NCBI GenBank assembly: GCA_044464485.1
Contig: JBIQLG010000009.1
Coordinates: 27,560 to 91,559 of the forward strand
DNA length: 64,000 nucleotides
Source of the DNA: Terrimesophilobacter sp044464485
Lineage (GTDB): Bacteria; Actinomycetota; Actinomycetes; Actinomycetales; Microbacteriaceae
Direction: 5' to 3'
This document shows, piece after piece, positions 16,987 to 25,000 of this stretch (positions are counted from its first letter, which is position 1; the number at the start of each line of letters is the position of its first letter). The position numbers were made by a program, and so were the translations under genes. Below the pieces are notes generated by a model. That model worked only from the letters and a program-made list of their open reading frames with translations, was not told where the DNA came from and searched no databases.

Positions 16987-18138
16987 ATGGACGTCACAGC
17001 AGACCCACTTGCAACCCTTCGCACCCGCACAAGTATGAAGTGGCGGGCGTTTCCGGAGGATGTTCTCCCGCTGTTCGTCGCCGAAAGCGACTTCCCGCTC
17101 GCGCCGGCCATCGCGCGCGTGCTGCACGACGCCGTCAACGCATCCGACACGGGCTACTCGCCTCCCACCTCCGAGCTTCCGCACGTCTTTGCAGACTTCG
17201 CCGCGAGCCGGTGGGGCTGGAGCGTCGATCCCGGGCAGGTATGGACAACGACGGATGTTGGCGCCGCCATCGTCGAGACCCTGCGCCGCGTGACGAAACC
17301 GGGCGACGGCATCATCATCACTCCGCCCGTGTACTTCCCGTTCTTCGACCTCGTCGCCGAGACCGGTGCGCACGTCGTCGAAGTGCCCCTTTCCGGCGGC
17401 CTCGATGAGGGGTGGTCTCTCGACCTCGATGGCATCGAAGCCGCCTTCAAGGCGGGAGCTCGCGCCTTACTGCTCTGCAATCCGCACAACCCGGTCGGGC
17501 TCGCGCATACGGCTGATGAGTTGCGCGCGGTCGCTGAGCTCGCCGCAAAATATGGCGGGACGATCGTCTCGGACGAGATCCACGGGCCGCTCACCTACGC
17601 GGATGCCGCATTCACTCCGTTCCTTTCCGTCTCCGACACCGCGCGCGATGTGGGAATTTGCGTGACCGCCGCGAGCAAAGCGTGGAACCTCGCCGGCCTC
17701 AAGTGTGCCGTCATGGTGACTGCGGGCGGGCCGAACCAGCCCATCGTCGGGACCATGCCCGACGAGGTGTACTGGCGCACGAGCCTGTTCGGCCTCAAGG
17801 CGAGCGTCGCCGGCTACCGCGACAGCGTCGACTGGCTGGATGGCGTGTTGTCGTCTCTCGACGCCAACCGCACGCTCCTTGCCACGCTCCTTGCCGAACG
17901 CCTGCCGGGCGTGAAGTACCGGATGCCGCAATCCACCTACCTCGCCTGGCTTGACTTCCGTGCTCTCGGCTGGGGGGATGACCCTGCCGCGCACATCCTG
18001 GAGCACTCGAAGGTCGCGCTCAGCAATGGTCCGCCGTTCGGCACCCAGGGCCGCGGTTTCGCGCGCCTGAACATGGCGTGCTCGCCCGAGGTGCTCACCG
18101 AGGCCGTCACGCGTATCAGCGCCATCGCCCGCCCCTGA
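16987..18138 (+). CDS. PLP-dependent aminotransferase/C-S lyase, MalY/PatB type
   Basis: A 383-residue fold-type I PLP enzyme. Key residues: CNPHNPVG near 164-171, SDEIHG (Asp196) and the Schiff-base lysine in TAASKAWNLAG (Lys231); the C-terminal Arg is within RGFARLNMACS. The early motif MKWRAFPEDVLPLFVAESDF resembles MalY/PatB cystathionine beta-lyases rather than general aminotransferases. The likely reaction is beta-elimination of cystathionine or cysteine conjugates. The ATG at 16987 is 49 nt from the divergent guaB3 start. An alternative is a specific aminotransferase; sequence alone cannot exclude it. Confidence 0.87.
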   Translation: MDVTADPLATLRTRTSMKWRAFPEDVLPLFVAESDFPLAPAIARVLHDAVNASDTGYSPPTSELPHVFADFAASRWGWSVDPGQVWTTTDVGAAIVETLRRVTKPGDGIIITPPVYFPFFDLVAETGAHVVEVPLSGGLDEGWSLDLDGIEAAFKAGARALLLCNPHNPVGLAHTADELRAVAELAAKYGGTIVSDEIHGPLTYADAAFTPFLSVSDTARDVGICVTAASKAWNLAGLKCAVMVTAGGPNQPIVGTMPDEVYWRTSLFGLKASVAGYRDSVDWLDGVLSSLDANRTLLATLLAERLPGVKYRMPQSTYLAWLDFRALGWGDDPAAHILEHSKVALSNGPPFGTQGRGFARLNMACSPEVLTEAVTRISAIARP

Positions 18139-18210
18139 CCCCTGGTCAGTCGACCCCCATCCCCACCACAACCTGTCGGCGCGCCACTAACCTGCTCGGC
18201 GCGCGTCTTG

Positions 18211-18242
18211 TTTCCGGTGCGCGCAGTTGTTTTCCGGTGCGC
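18211..18242. repeat. Two 12-bp direct repeats next to the AbiEi-like gene
   Basis: TTTCCGGTGCGC occurs at 18211-18222 and again at 18231-18242, with an 8-nt spacer. Just upstream, CGGCGCGC also recurs in an imperfect direct repeat around 18177-18205. These lie between the MalY-like gene and the 3' end of the AbiEi-like gene, where no other feature is seen. Confidence 0.6.
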
Positions 18243-18260
18243 CGACGGCGTACGGATGCG

Positions 18261-19199
18261 TCAGCGACGCTGGAGACCGGCATCCAACAGCAACGCTGTA
18301 AGGCGCGCCGGGTTCACTACATCTGCGGTGATAATTCTGACGACAGTCGCCACCTGTCGGCGTAGCCGATCCTGCCGCTTCTTCTCCTGCCACACGGCCT
18401 CGCCCGGGGGCATCGCCGGACCATAGGCAGGTCGAAGATACTTGCTCTTGCCGTCAAACTCGCCGGCGATGTTGTCGGAGCGCCAGAAGTAGTCCACTTG
18501 CATGTCGCCCTGCTCATCGGTGAATTTGACCTGCAGTTCGGGAACCGGAAACCCAAGTTCGAATATCACGCCGCGAGTCAAGGATTCGCCATACGAGTCC
18601 GAGAGACCGGTCGCGAAGTCGACGACCGCCTCGGCATGCCGGTACCGGTACCGGGGATTGCGTCCGGCCAGTGCCGCGCGAAGCGCATCACGCGTGGTTC
18701 CGAAATCATTCCTGCGCCACAATGCCCAGTCCACGCAGCCAACCCCCTGGGCGAACGGAAGAGCGAGCGCCATGTCCACTGCGGTGCCGGCAATATCCGT
18801 CACCGCGAGCGAAAAGCGATCGATGGTCTCAGTGACCGCGTGGGCGATCGGATGCCGCACGACACCGTGCCGCGAGCGCCCACCGGTTGCTCGAGGCGAA
18901 ACAATGTGCACGTCCGTGGGCCAATCGCCAGGAATAGGCATTCCCCACAGCGCAGCCGCGGAGACACCGCAAAACACGAGAGGTCGTGGGCTCGCCGAGG
19001 CTACGGCACGCATCCTCAGGATGTGGCGGTCACGCGATGACCGTTCGCTCCACTCCGCTGCATCGCAATAGGCTCCGCGACGCAATCGCACCAGTTCGCC
19101 GCGACCAACGGCGCGCTGGTAGGTGGCCTCATCCATTCCCAGTCGCGCCAAATCGGAACTCAATATGAGTCCATGAGTGCTTTGCTGCAAAAGCGCCAT
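18261..19199 (-). CDS. AbiEi-like winged-helix protein with a PD-(D/E)XK nuclease-like C-terminus
   Basis: A 312-residue protein. Residues 1-60 resemble the N-terminal winged helix of AbiEi antitoxins (GLILSSDLARLGMDEATYQRAVGRG, VRLRRGAYCD). The C-terminal part has Glu205 and the spaced acids of a PD-(D/E)XK site: Asp236 in VDYFW and E-F-D-G-K at 247-251. This combination is a widespread family of single genes in actinobacteria, often annotated as type IV antitoxin although no AbiEii toxin lies beside it here. The ATG at 19199 is the first that places the helix-turn-helix at the N-terminus. A role in defence is inference only. Confidence 0.72.
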   Translation of the reverse strand: MALLQQSTHGLILSSDLARLGMDEATYQRAVGRGELVRLRRGAYCDAAEWSERSSRDRHILRMRAVASASPRPLVFCGVSAAALWGMPIPGDWPTDVHIVSPRATGGRSRHGVVRHPIAHAVTETIDRFSLAVTDIAGTAVDMALALPFAQGVGCVDWALWRRNDFGTTRDALRAALAGRNPRYRYRHAEAVVDFATGLSDSYGESLTRGVIFELGFPVPELQVKFTDEQGDMQVDYFWRSDNIAGEFDGKSKYLRPAYGPAMPPGEAVWQEKKRQDRLRRQVATVVRIITADVVNPARLTALLLDAGLQRR

Positions 19200-19383
19200 G
19201 TGTTCACACTCTCGTGGGCCGACACACAGAGGCACTGTTTGTGGGGCGCAAGTTCGGATACCAACCGAGTGTCCGGATGTGGAGGACCGGACCTCCACGC
19301 TCGCCGCGCCCGAAACCGACTCCGCGCGCCAAATGTAACTGGTGCGGTGAGACGCTTTCTGGCGCGGCGAGCGAGACCTTGAG
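19200..19383. other. Intergenic stretch without a supported gene
   Basis: This 184-bp gap separates the AbiEi-like gene from the ABC-F gene, both on the minus strand. A plus-strand frame encodes a short Cys-containing stretch (RAKCNWCGETLSG), but it lacks a plausible start and ribosome binding site and I do not call it. It should carry the promoter of the AbiEi-like gene; no clear hexamers are seen. Confidence 0.5.
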
Positions 19384-21072
19384 TTATCTGGCGCGGACCA
19401 CCCGTGACTCATCCCACACGGGCTCGCTTGACTCGTATACGCGACCGTCGCTGCCGAACACGAGGAACCGGTCGAAGGAGCGCGCGAACCATCGGTCGTG
19501 CGTGACGGCGATGACTGTGCCTTCGAATCGCTCAAGCGCATCCTGCAGTGCCTCGGCGGACATCAGGTCGAGGTTGTCGGTGGGCTCATCGAGCAGCAGG
19601 AGCGTCGCACCGGAAAGCTCAAGAATCAGAATCTGCAGCCGAGCCTGCTGGCCACCGGACAGCGACTCGAAGTTCTGCTCGGCTGCCCCCGCCAGTCCGT
19701 ACCTGTCGAGCGCGCGACTGGCTGCCTCGCGCGCCATCCCCGCGCGGTTGTCGTCGCCGCGATGCAGGATGTCGAGCAGCGTGCGCCCAAGGAGGGTCGG
19801 ATGCTCGTGGACTTGCGCGAACCATCCGGGAACCACGCGCGCCCCGAGTTTCGCGTTCCCGGTGTGCGCTACCGGTGCGAGCGTCGCGCCCACCGACGTG
19901 AGGTGGCCGGCGCGAGGGTCCGGGTCTGAACCGCCGAGTGCGAGGAGCCTGAGGAAGTGGGACTTGCCTGAGCCGTTCGACCCGAGCGCCGCGACCCGGT
20001 CGCCAAACCACACCTCAAGATCGAAGGGTGCCATGAGTCCGGTGAGTTCGAGCCGGTCGCACACGACCGCGCGTTTACCGGTACGGTCGCCTCGGAGGCG
20101 CATGGAAAGATCCTGTTCGACTGGCCGCTCAAGCGGAGGGCCAGCCTCCTCGAACTTGCGAAGTCGCGTCATCGCAGCGTGATACCGAGACGCGAACTCG
20201 TCAGTCGCCGTCGCCTTCACCTTCATCGCAGCGACGAGCTCGCGCAGCTTCGCGTGCTGCTCATCCCATCTCCTGCGCAACTCGCCGAGCCGGTCCATGC
20301 GTGCCTTTCGCGCGTCATGGTAGGTCGCGAAGTTTCCGCCGTGCGTCCAGGCGGTCGCTCCGGCGGCGCCAAGTTCGAGAGTCACAATCCGGTCCGCGGC
20401 ACGGGCAAGGAGCTCCCGATCGTGACTCACGAGCAAGACTGTTTTCTTCGAGGAACGAAGTTGATCCTCAAGCCATCGCTTGGCTGGCACGTCCAGATAG
20501 TTGTCGGGCTCATCCAGCAGGAGCACCCCATCGGGGCCGCGCAGGAGTGCCTCCAGAACAAGCCGCTTCTGCTCCCCACCCGAGAGCGAGGTCACCTCTC
20601 GATATTGCGCGCGCTCGAATGGAACGCCGAGCGCCGCCATCGTGCACTGGTCCCAGACGGTCTCCTGGTCGTAGCCGCCCGCCTCCGCGTACTCTGCGAG
20701 AGCTGCAGCGTACGCCATCTGGTTACCGAGATTGTCTGCCTCGATGATCGCGCCCTCACTTCGCTCGAGCGAGATCGCGGCCATGCGGATGCGCGTGGGG
20801 GCAACGGTCACGAGTAGGTTGCGCACGGTCGATGAATCGCGAACGTGGCCGACGAACTGGTCCATGACGCCGAGCGCGCCGTCGATGGAGATTGATCCGG
20901 CATCCGCTTTCTGTTCGCCGCGGATGATGCGCAGGAGCGTCGTCTTACCGGCCCCGTTCGCGCCGATGAGGGCGGTCGTCGTGCCTTCACCGACGCGAAA
21001 AGTCACCTCGTCGAGCAGCGGCCGCCCGTCCGGCAGCGACAGGGATACGCCGTTCACGTCGATGTAGCCCAT
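19384..21072 (-). CDS. ABC-F family ATPase (duplicated ATP-binding cassettes, no membrane domain)
   Basis: A 562-residue protein with two nucleotide-binding domains and no transmembrane segment. NBD1 has Walker A GANGAGKTT (37-45), signature SLSGGEQKRL and Walker B LLLDEPDNYLD; NBD2 has GSNGSGKS, SLSGGQQARL and LLLLDEPTDNLD. The linker between them is charged and helical, as in ABC-F proteins that bind the ribosomal E site. Family roles are translation-factor activity or ribosome protection against antibiotics; which applies here is unknown. A GGAGG ribosome binding site is present and may be masked by a CCTCC element in the leader. Confidence 0.92.
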   Translation of the reverse strand: MGYIDVNGVSLSLPDGRPLLDEVTFRVGEGTTTALIGANGAGKTTLLRIIRGEQKADAGSISIDGALGVMDQFVGHVRDSSTVRNLLVTVAPTRIRMAAISLERSEGAIIEADNLGNQMAYAAALAEYAEAGGYDQETVWDQCTMAALGVPFERAQYREVTSLSGGEQKRLVLEALLRGPDGVLLLDEPDNYLDVPAKRWLEDQLRSSKKTVLLVSHDRELLARAADRIVTLELGAAGATAWTHGGNFATYHDARKARMDRLGELRRRWDEQHAKLRELVAAMKVKATATDEFASRYHAAMTRLRKFEEAGPPLERPVEQDLSMRLRGDRTGKRAVVCDRLELTGLMAPFDLEVWFGDRVAALGSNGSGKSHFLRLLALGGSDPDPRAGHLTSVGATLAPVAHTGNAKLGARVVPGWFAQVHEHPTLLGRTLLDILHRGDDNRAGMAREAASRALDRYGLAGAAEQNFESLSGGQQARLQILILELSGATLLLLDEPTDNLDLMSAEALQDALERFEGTVIAVTHDRWFARSFDRFLVFGSDGRVYESSEPVWDESRVVRAR

Positions 21073-21079
21073 CGCCGAT

Positions 21080-21110
21080 CCTCCGCATGACTCACTCCGA
21101 AAAAGGGAGG
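21080..21110 (-). promoter_or_regulatory. Candidate ribosome-binding-site sequestering leader of the ABC-F gene
   Basis: On the minus strand, CCTCC (complement of 21106-21110) can pair either with the near GGAG, through the T-rich loop CTTTTTC, or with the GGAGG ribosome binding site (complement of 21080-21084) just before the ATG at 21072. The two pairings are mutually exclusive. This resembles leader switches of ABC-F resistance genes, but no leader peptide is clear. Confidence 0.3.
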
Positions 21111-21207
21111 CTCACCGAAGGCAAGCCGACCAGAATACACCCGCCACGCCTTCCCTGAGACACTCGAAGCGAGCTGCACAGTTGCGCCGCTGAAGGAGCC
21201 CGGGCGC

Positions 21208-21879
21208 CTATGCCGGGAAGTGCCTCCACTGACCCTCAGAGACGATGGTGACAGCACCGTCCACTACGCAGATCGCCGTCTGATCGTCCATCGCGTACGA
21301 CTCGTGAGGAATGCCTGCCGCCCACTTCTCGGCTGCCGCCATCGAGTTGCCCGGCGATCCGTCCGGAGCCAGGTGCGGGCAGATAGAGAAACCGACGAGG
21401 CCCAGCGCCTTGTCTTCGCCGGATGGGGGCGCCCACCCGATGAATTCCTTGCCGATTTGCGGCGTCATGACCATGCTGCCCGCGCTGAGCCCGACCCACA
21501 CTTGCCGCTGGAGCGACGGAAGCATGTCGGCGAGGCCCGACTCGCGCATCCAGTGGGACAGGTAGAGCGCATCGCCACCTGCCGCCAGCAGAACATCCGC
21601 TTCGCGAACGACCGGCTGCCAGCGCTCCTCGTCGAGGCTCGGCAGAGCGGTCAGTTCGAGCACACCGACGGAGTTCCAGCCGAGCTCAACCATGGGGTTT
21701 TGGGATTTGCCGCTGATGAATTCCCAGACTTTGACGCCCGGTCCGACCCACGGATGGCCGTATTGGGCAGTCGGGATGCACAGCGCGTTCGACTCTTCGA
21801 TCGGTTTGCCGAGCAGTTCGATGAGCTTATTGCGGATGCTCGGGTTGGTGACTCCCCCCGAGGTGAGAAGAAGTTTCAT
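21208..21879 (-). CDS. Peptidase S51 family / type 1 glutamine amidotransferase-like protein
   Basis: A 223-residue protein. The nucleophile elbow GLSAGS (Ser132), the upstream GGDALYL motif and the N-terminal LLTSGG match the S51 (dipeptidase E, cyanophycinase-like) family. Family members cleave Asp-X dipeptides in the cytoplasm; the substrate of this one is not known. It is preceded by guaB (22 nt upstream, same strand) and followed by the ABC-F gene. No signal peptide is visible. Confidence 0.85.
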   Translation of the reverse strand: MKLLLTSGGVTNPSIRNKLIELLGKPIEESNALCIPTAQYGHPWVGPGVKVWEFISGKSQNPMVELGWNSVGVLELTALPSLDEERWQPVVREADVLLAAGGDALYLSHWMRESGLADMLPSLQRQVWVGLSAGSMVMTPQIGKEFIGWAPPSGEDKALGLVGFSICPHLAPDGSPGNSMAAAEKWAAGIPHESYAMDDQTAICVVDGAVTIVSEGQWRHFPA

Positions 21880-21901
21880 GGCTGCTCCCGAGAGTCACGG
21901 G

Positions 21902-23404
21902 TCAGTGCCGGTAGTTCGGCGCTTCGACCACCATCTGGATGTCGTGCGGATGAGACTCCTTGAGCCCCGCGGCCGTGATGCGCACAAATTTGCCGTTCGC
22001 CCGCAACTCGTCGATCGTGTGCGCACCCGTGTAGAACATGGACTGGCGCAGCCCACCCAGCAGCTGGTACACGACCGACGACACAGGGCCGCGGTACGCA
22101 ACCTTGCCCTCGATGCCTTCGGCGATCAACTGGTCGTCGCTCGGAACATCCGCCTGAAAATACCTGTCGCGCGAGTACGACGTCCTCTGCCCTCGCGTCT
22201 GCATGGCACCGAGCGAGCCCATGCCGCGGTAGGTCTTGAACTGTTTGCCGTTGATGAACAGCATGTCTCCGGGGCTTTCATCTGTGCCGGCGAGCAGAGA
22301 CCCCAGCATGACGGATTCCGCGCCCGCGACGAGCGCCTTCGCAATGTCGCCCGAATATTGCAGGCCACCATCGGCGATCACGGGGATGTTCGCGGCTTTC
22401 GCGGCGAGGGATGCTTCATAGACGGCGGTGACCTGCGGCACACCGACGCCGGCGACCACGCGAGTCGTGCAGATCGAGCCGGGGCCGACGCCCACCTTCA
22501 CGGCATCCGCACCGGCGTCGATGAGGGCTTGCGCGCCGGACTTTGTCGCGATGTTGCCGCCGATGATGTCCACGTTGTTGAAGGCCGGGTCCGCTTTGAG
22601 CTTACGGATGATACCGATTTCCCCCGCGGATTCGCCGTTGGCGGTGTCCACGACAATGACATCGACGCCGACATCCGCGAGGACGCCGGCACGCTGCCAC
22701 GCATCGCCGAAGAAACCGATCGCCGCGCCGACGCGCAACCTGCCTTCATCATCTTTCGTCGCGTGCGGGTACTGCTCAGTTTTGTCGAAATCCTTCACTG
22801 TGATGAGCCCGGTGAGCTTGCCGTTGTCGTCAATGAGCGGAAGCTTCTCGATCTTGTGCGTCGCGAGGATCGCCATCGCGCTCTCCGGGTCGATGCCCGT
22901 CGGTGCGGTGATGAGCGGCATTTTCGTCATGACGTCCCGCACGAGAGTGGTCTGTTTCTGCGTGGGGGTCACAAATCGCATGTCACGATTGGTGATGATG
23001 CCCACGAGCTTGCCGTCGCCCTCGACCACGGGCAGACCGGACACCCGGAATTGCCCGCACACGGCATCCACTTCGGCAACCGTCGCATCCGCGGTCGTTG
23101 TCACGGGATTGCTGATCATCCCCGACTCGCTGCGTTTGACTTTGTCGACGAAGTTCGCCTGTTCGTCAATGGAAAGATTTCGGTGCAGGATGCCAAGCCC
23201 GCCGAGCCGCGCCATGGCTATCGCCATGCGACCCTCGGTCACGGTGTCCATGGCCGCGGAAAGCAGCGGAGTCGCTACGCGGATGTTGCGTGTGAGACGC
23301 GACGTCGTGTCCGCCTCACTGGGAATGACATCCGTGTGTCCGGGCAACAGCATGACGTCGTCGTACGTAAGGCCAATGAAACCGAACGGGTCATGCTGCT
23401 CCAT
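21902..23404 (-). CDS. guaB: Inosine-5'-monophosphate dehydrogenase
   Basis: A 500-residue enzyme with the TIM barrel interrupted by two CBS domains (about 95-205). The active-site Cys is in VGPGSICTTRVVAG (Cys312), followed by the flap with YRGMGSLGAM. It oxidises IMP to XMP, the step before guaA. The ATG at 23404 follows a GGAAGG ribosome binding site. This is the canonical enzyme, in contrast to the Cys-less guaB3 paralogue at 15.8-16.9 kb. A weak hairpin followed by five T residues lies in the leader. Confidence 0.97.
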   Translation of the reverse strand: MEQHDPFGFIGLTYDDVMLLPGHTDVIPSEADTTSRLTRNIRVATPLLSAAMDTVTEGRMAIAMARLGGLGILHRNLSIDEQANFVDKVKRSESGMISNPVTTTADATVAEVDAVCGQFRVSGLPVVEGDGKLVGIITNRDMRFVTPTQKQTTLVRDVMTKMPLITAPTGIDPESAMAILATHKIEKLPLIDDNGKLTGLITVKDFDKTEQYPHATKDDEGRLRVGAAIGFFGDAWQRAGVLADVGVDVIVVDTANGESAGEIGIIRKLKADPAFNNVDIIGGNIATKSGAQALIDAGADAVKVGVGPGSICTTRVVAGVGVPQVTAVYEASLAAKAANIPVIADGGLQYSGDIAKALVAGAESVMLGSLLAGTDESPGDMLFINGKQFKTYRGMGSLGAMQTRGQRTSYSRDRYFQADVPSDDQLIAEGIEGKVAYRGPVSSVVYQLLGGLRQSMFYTGAHTIDELRANGKFVRITAAGLKESHPHDIQMVVEAPNYRH

Positions 23405-23450
23405 AGTGCCTTCCGAATTTTTTCGAGATCTGAATCGTTACCGGCTGTGA

Positions 23451-23480
23451 TAAAAACCCCGGCATTGCGCTGATTCCGGG
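23451..23480 (-). promoter_or_regulatory. Weak hairpin with T-run in the guaB leader
   Basis: On the minus strand, CCCGG and CCGGG are separated by 13 nt and are followed by GTTTTT. The 5-bp stem is short. It could be a leader attenuator or a random GC match. It lies about 50-75 nt upstream of the guaB ATG. Confidence 0.25.
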
Positions 23481-23651
23481 ACATTCATCGTAGCGTTAAC
23501 GGCGAATTTCCCCCGCTGTCCGCCGACCAGGTTTCCTGCCGTGTGGAAATGAGCACGCCGGATAGGACATAATCGGCAGGTACTGTCAATGATGACGGCA
23601 GCCCAGAACCCGAGATGCCTTCATCCCCTTCTGGCCCGTCTTGGAGGTCTC

Positions 23652-24992
23652 GTGGTTCCATCTCATCGGTCTCGCATGTTCGCTAAGCGCCCCATCTTCC
23701 TCCTTCTCGCAGCGTTATTTGCTGCACTCGCCTTCACCATGACGGCGGTCTCTCCGGCCCACGCGGACGAGACGAACACCGATAAGTACGACTACATCTT
23801 CAGCGGCAACGTCAAATACAACGACAAGCCGCTTGACGGCGTGGAGATCGATGTGTCCGGTGGCGGCTACAACGCCACGGTGAAGACAGACGACAAGGGC
23901 CAGTGGAAAGTCGGCGTGCCAGACAAGAAGAAGTACGACATCACGCTCGTGGAATCCACGCTTCCCAAGGGCGTCATCGTGAGCGAGGAAGGCAACGACC
24001 GGGTTACCATCACCGACAAGGGCGCCACGATCGAAGCCGAATTCGGTTACACCAAGAACAAGACCGTCAACTTCTTTCTCGGGCAGGGCGTTCGAGAAAC
24101 CGTGAGCTTCTTCGACCAGTTCGTCAGCCGTGCCATGAACGGCCTCAACTTCGGCCTCATGCTTGCGCTCGCGGCGATCGGTCTCTCGCTCGTGTTCGGA
24201 ACCACGGGGATCGCCAACTTCGCACACGCAGAAATGGTCACCTTCGGCGCGCTCATGGCGCTCACGTTCAGCGTGATTCTCGTGTGGCCCCTCTGGATCG
24301 CGTTCCCGCTGGCGGTGGTGCTCACCGGAGCGCTCGGCTGGCTCCAGGATGTGGTCGTCTGGAAACCCTTACGCGTCAAGGGGCTGAGCATCGTCCAGCT
24401 CATGATCGTGAGCATCGGGTTCTCGCTCGCCCTTCGCTACATCTACCAGTTCTTCTACGGTGGCCGCACGTACCAGCTGCCCGACACGGGTTCCAAGAAG
24501 ATTCAACTCCTTGGCCCCATCGCACTCTCGCCCACGGACATGGTGAGCATGGCGATCAGCATCATCATGCTCATCCTCGTCGCGTACTGGCTGCAGCGCA
24601 CCAAGATCGGCAAGGCAACCCGCGCCATTGCCGACAATTCGTCACTGGCCGCGGCCTCGGGCATCGACGTCGATCGCGTCGTGCGCATCGTATGGATTTT
24701 CGGTTCCGCGCTTGCTGGTCTGTCCGGCATCCTGTGGGCCTATTTCCGACCCGGCATCAAATGGGATATGGGCTGGCAGATCCTGCTTCTCATTTTCGCC
24801 GCGGTGGTTCTCGGTGGACTTGGCACGGCGTACGGTGCGCTCGTCGGTTCCATCATTGTGGGACTTCTGGTTGAGCTTTCAACGCTGTGGATACCTTCCG
24901 ACGTCAAGTACGTCGGGCCGTTCCTCGTGCTCATCATCGTGTTGCTGATAAGACCTCAAGGGCTGTTGGGTCGCCGAGAGAGAATAGGTTAG
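23652..24992 (+). CDS. livH: Branched-chain amino acid ABC transporter permease (LivH type) with secreted N-terminal domain
   Basis: A 446-residue protein. It begins with a signal-peptide-like segment (KRPIFLLLAALFAALAF, then AVSPAHADE), followed by about 100 residues of a polar beta-rich domain resembling carboxypeptidase-regulatory/transthyretin-like folds (IFSGNVKYNDKPLDGVEIDV...TDDKGQW). The remaining ~300 residues are a LivH permease with about eight membrane segments and the EAA-like loop KATRAIADNSSLAAASGID. The GTG at 23652 has GGAGG 4 nt before it; an ATG at 23676 would give 438 residues. First gene of a four-gene import operon. The extra domain should lie outside the membrane. Confidence 0.9.
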   Translation: MVPSHRSRMFAKRPIFLLLAALFAALAFTMTAVSPAHADETNTDKYDYIFSGNVKYNDKPLDGVEIDVSGGGYNATVKTDDKGQWKVGVPDKKKYDITLVESTLPKGVIVSEEGNDRVTITDKGATIEAEFGYTKNKTVNFFLGQGVRETVSFFDQFVSRAMNGLNFGLMLALAAIGLSLVFGTTGIANFAHAEMVTFGALMALTFSVILVWPLWIAFPLAVVLTGALGWLQDVVVWKPLRVKGLSIVQLMIVSIGFSLALRYIYQFFYGGRTYQLPDTGSKKIQLLGPIALSPTDMVSMAISIIMLILVAYWLQRTKIGKATRAIADNSSLAAASGIDVDRVVRIVWIFGSALAGLSGILWAYFRPGIKWDMGWQILLLIFAAVVLGGLGTAYGALVGSIIVGLLVELSTLWIPSDVKYVGPFLVLIIVLLIRPQGLLGRRERIG

Positions 24993-25000
24993 GAGAACTC

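Noticed and set aside
19214..19383. Plus-strand Cys-containing peptide (RAKCNWCGETLSG) between two minus-strand genes
   Set aside because: No start codon with a ribosome binding site, no length support, and the frame runs on as antisense of the ABC-F gene.
21692..23473. 593-codon plus-strand frame opposite guaB
   Set aside because: An antisense shadow of guaB with Arg/His-rich composition.
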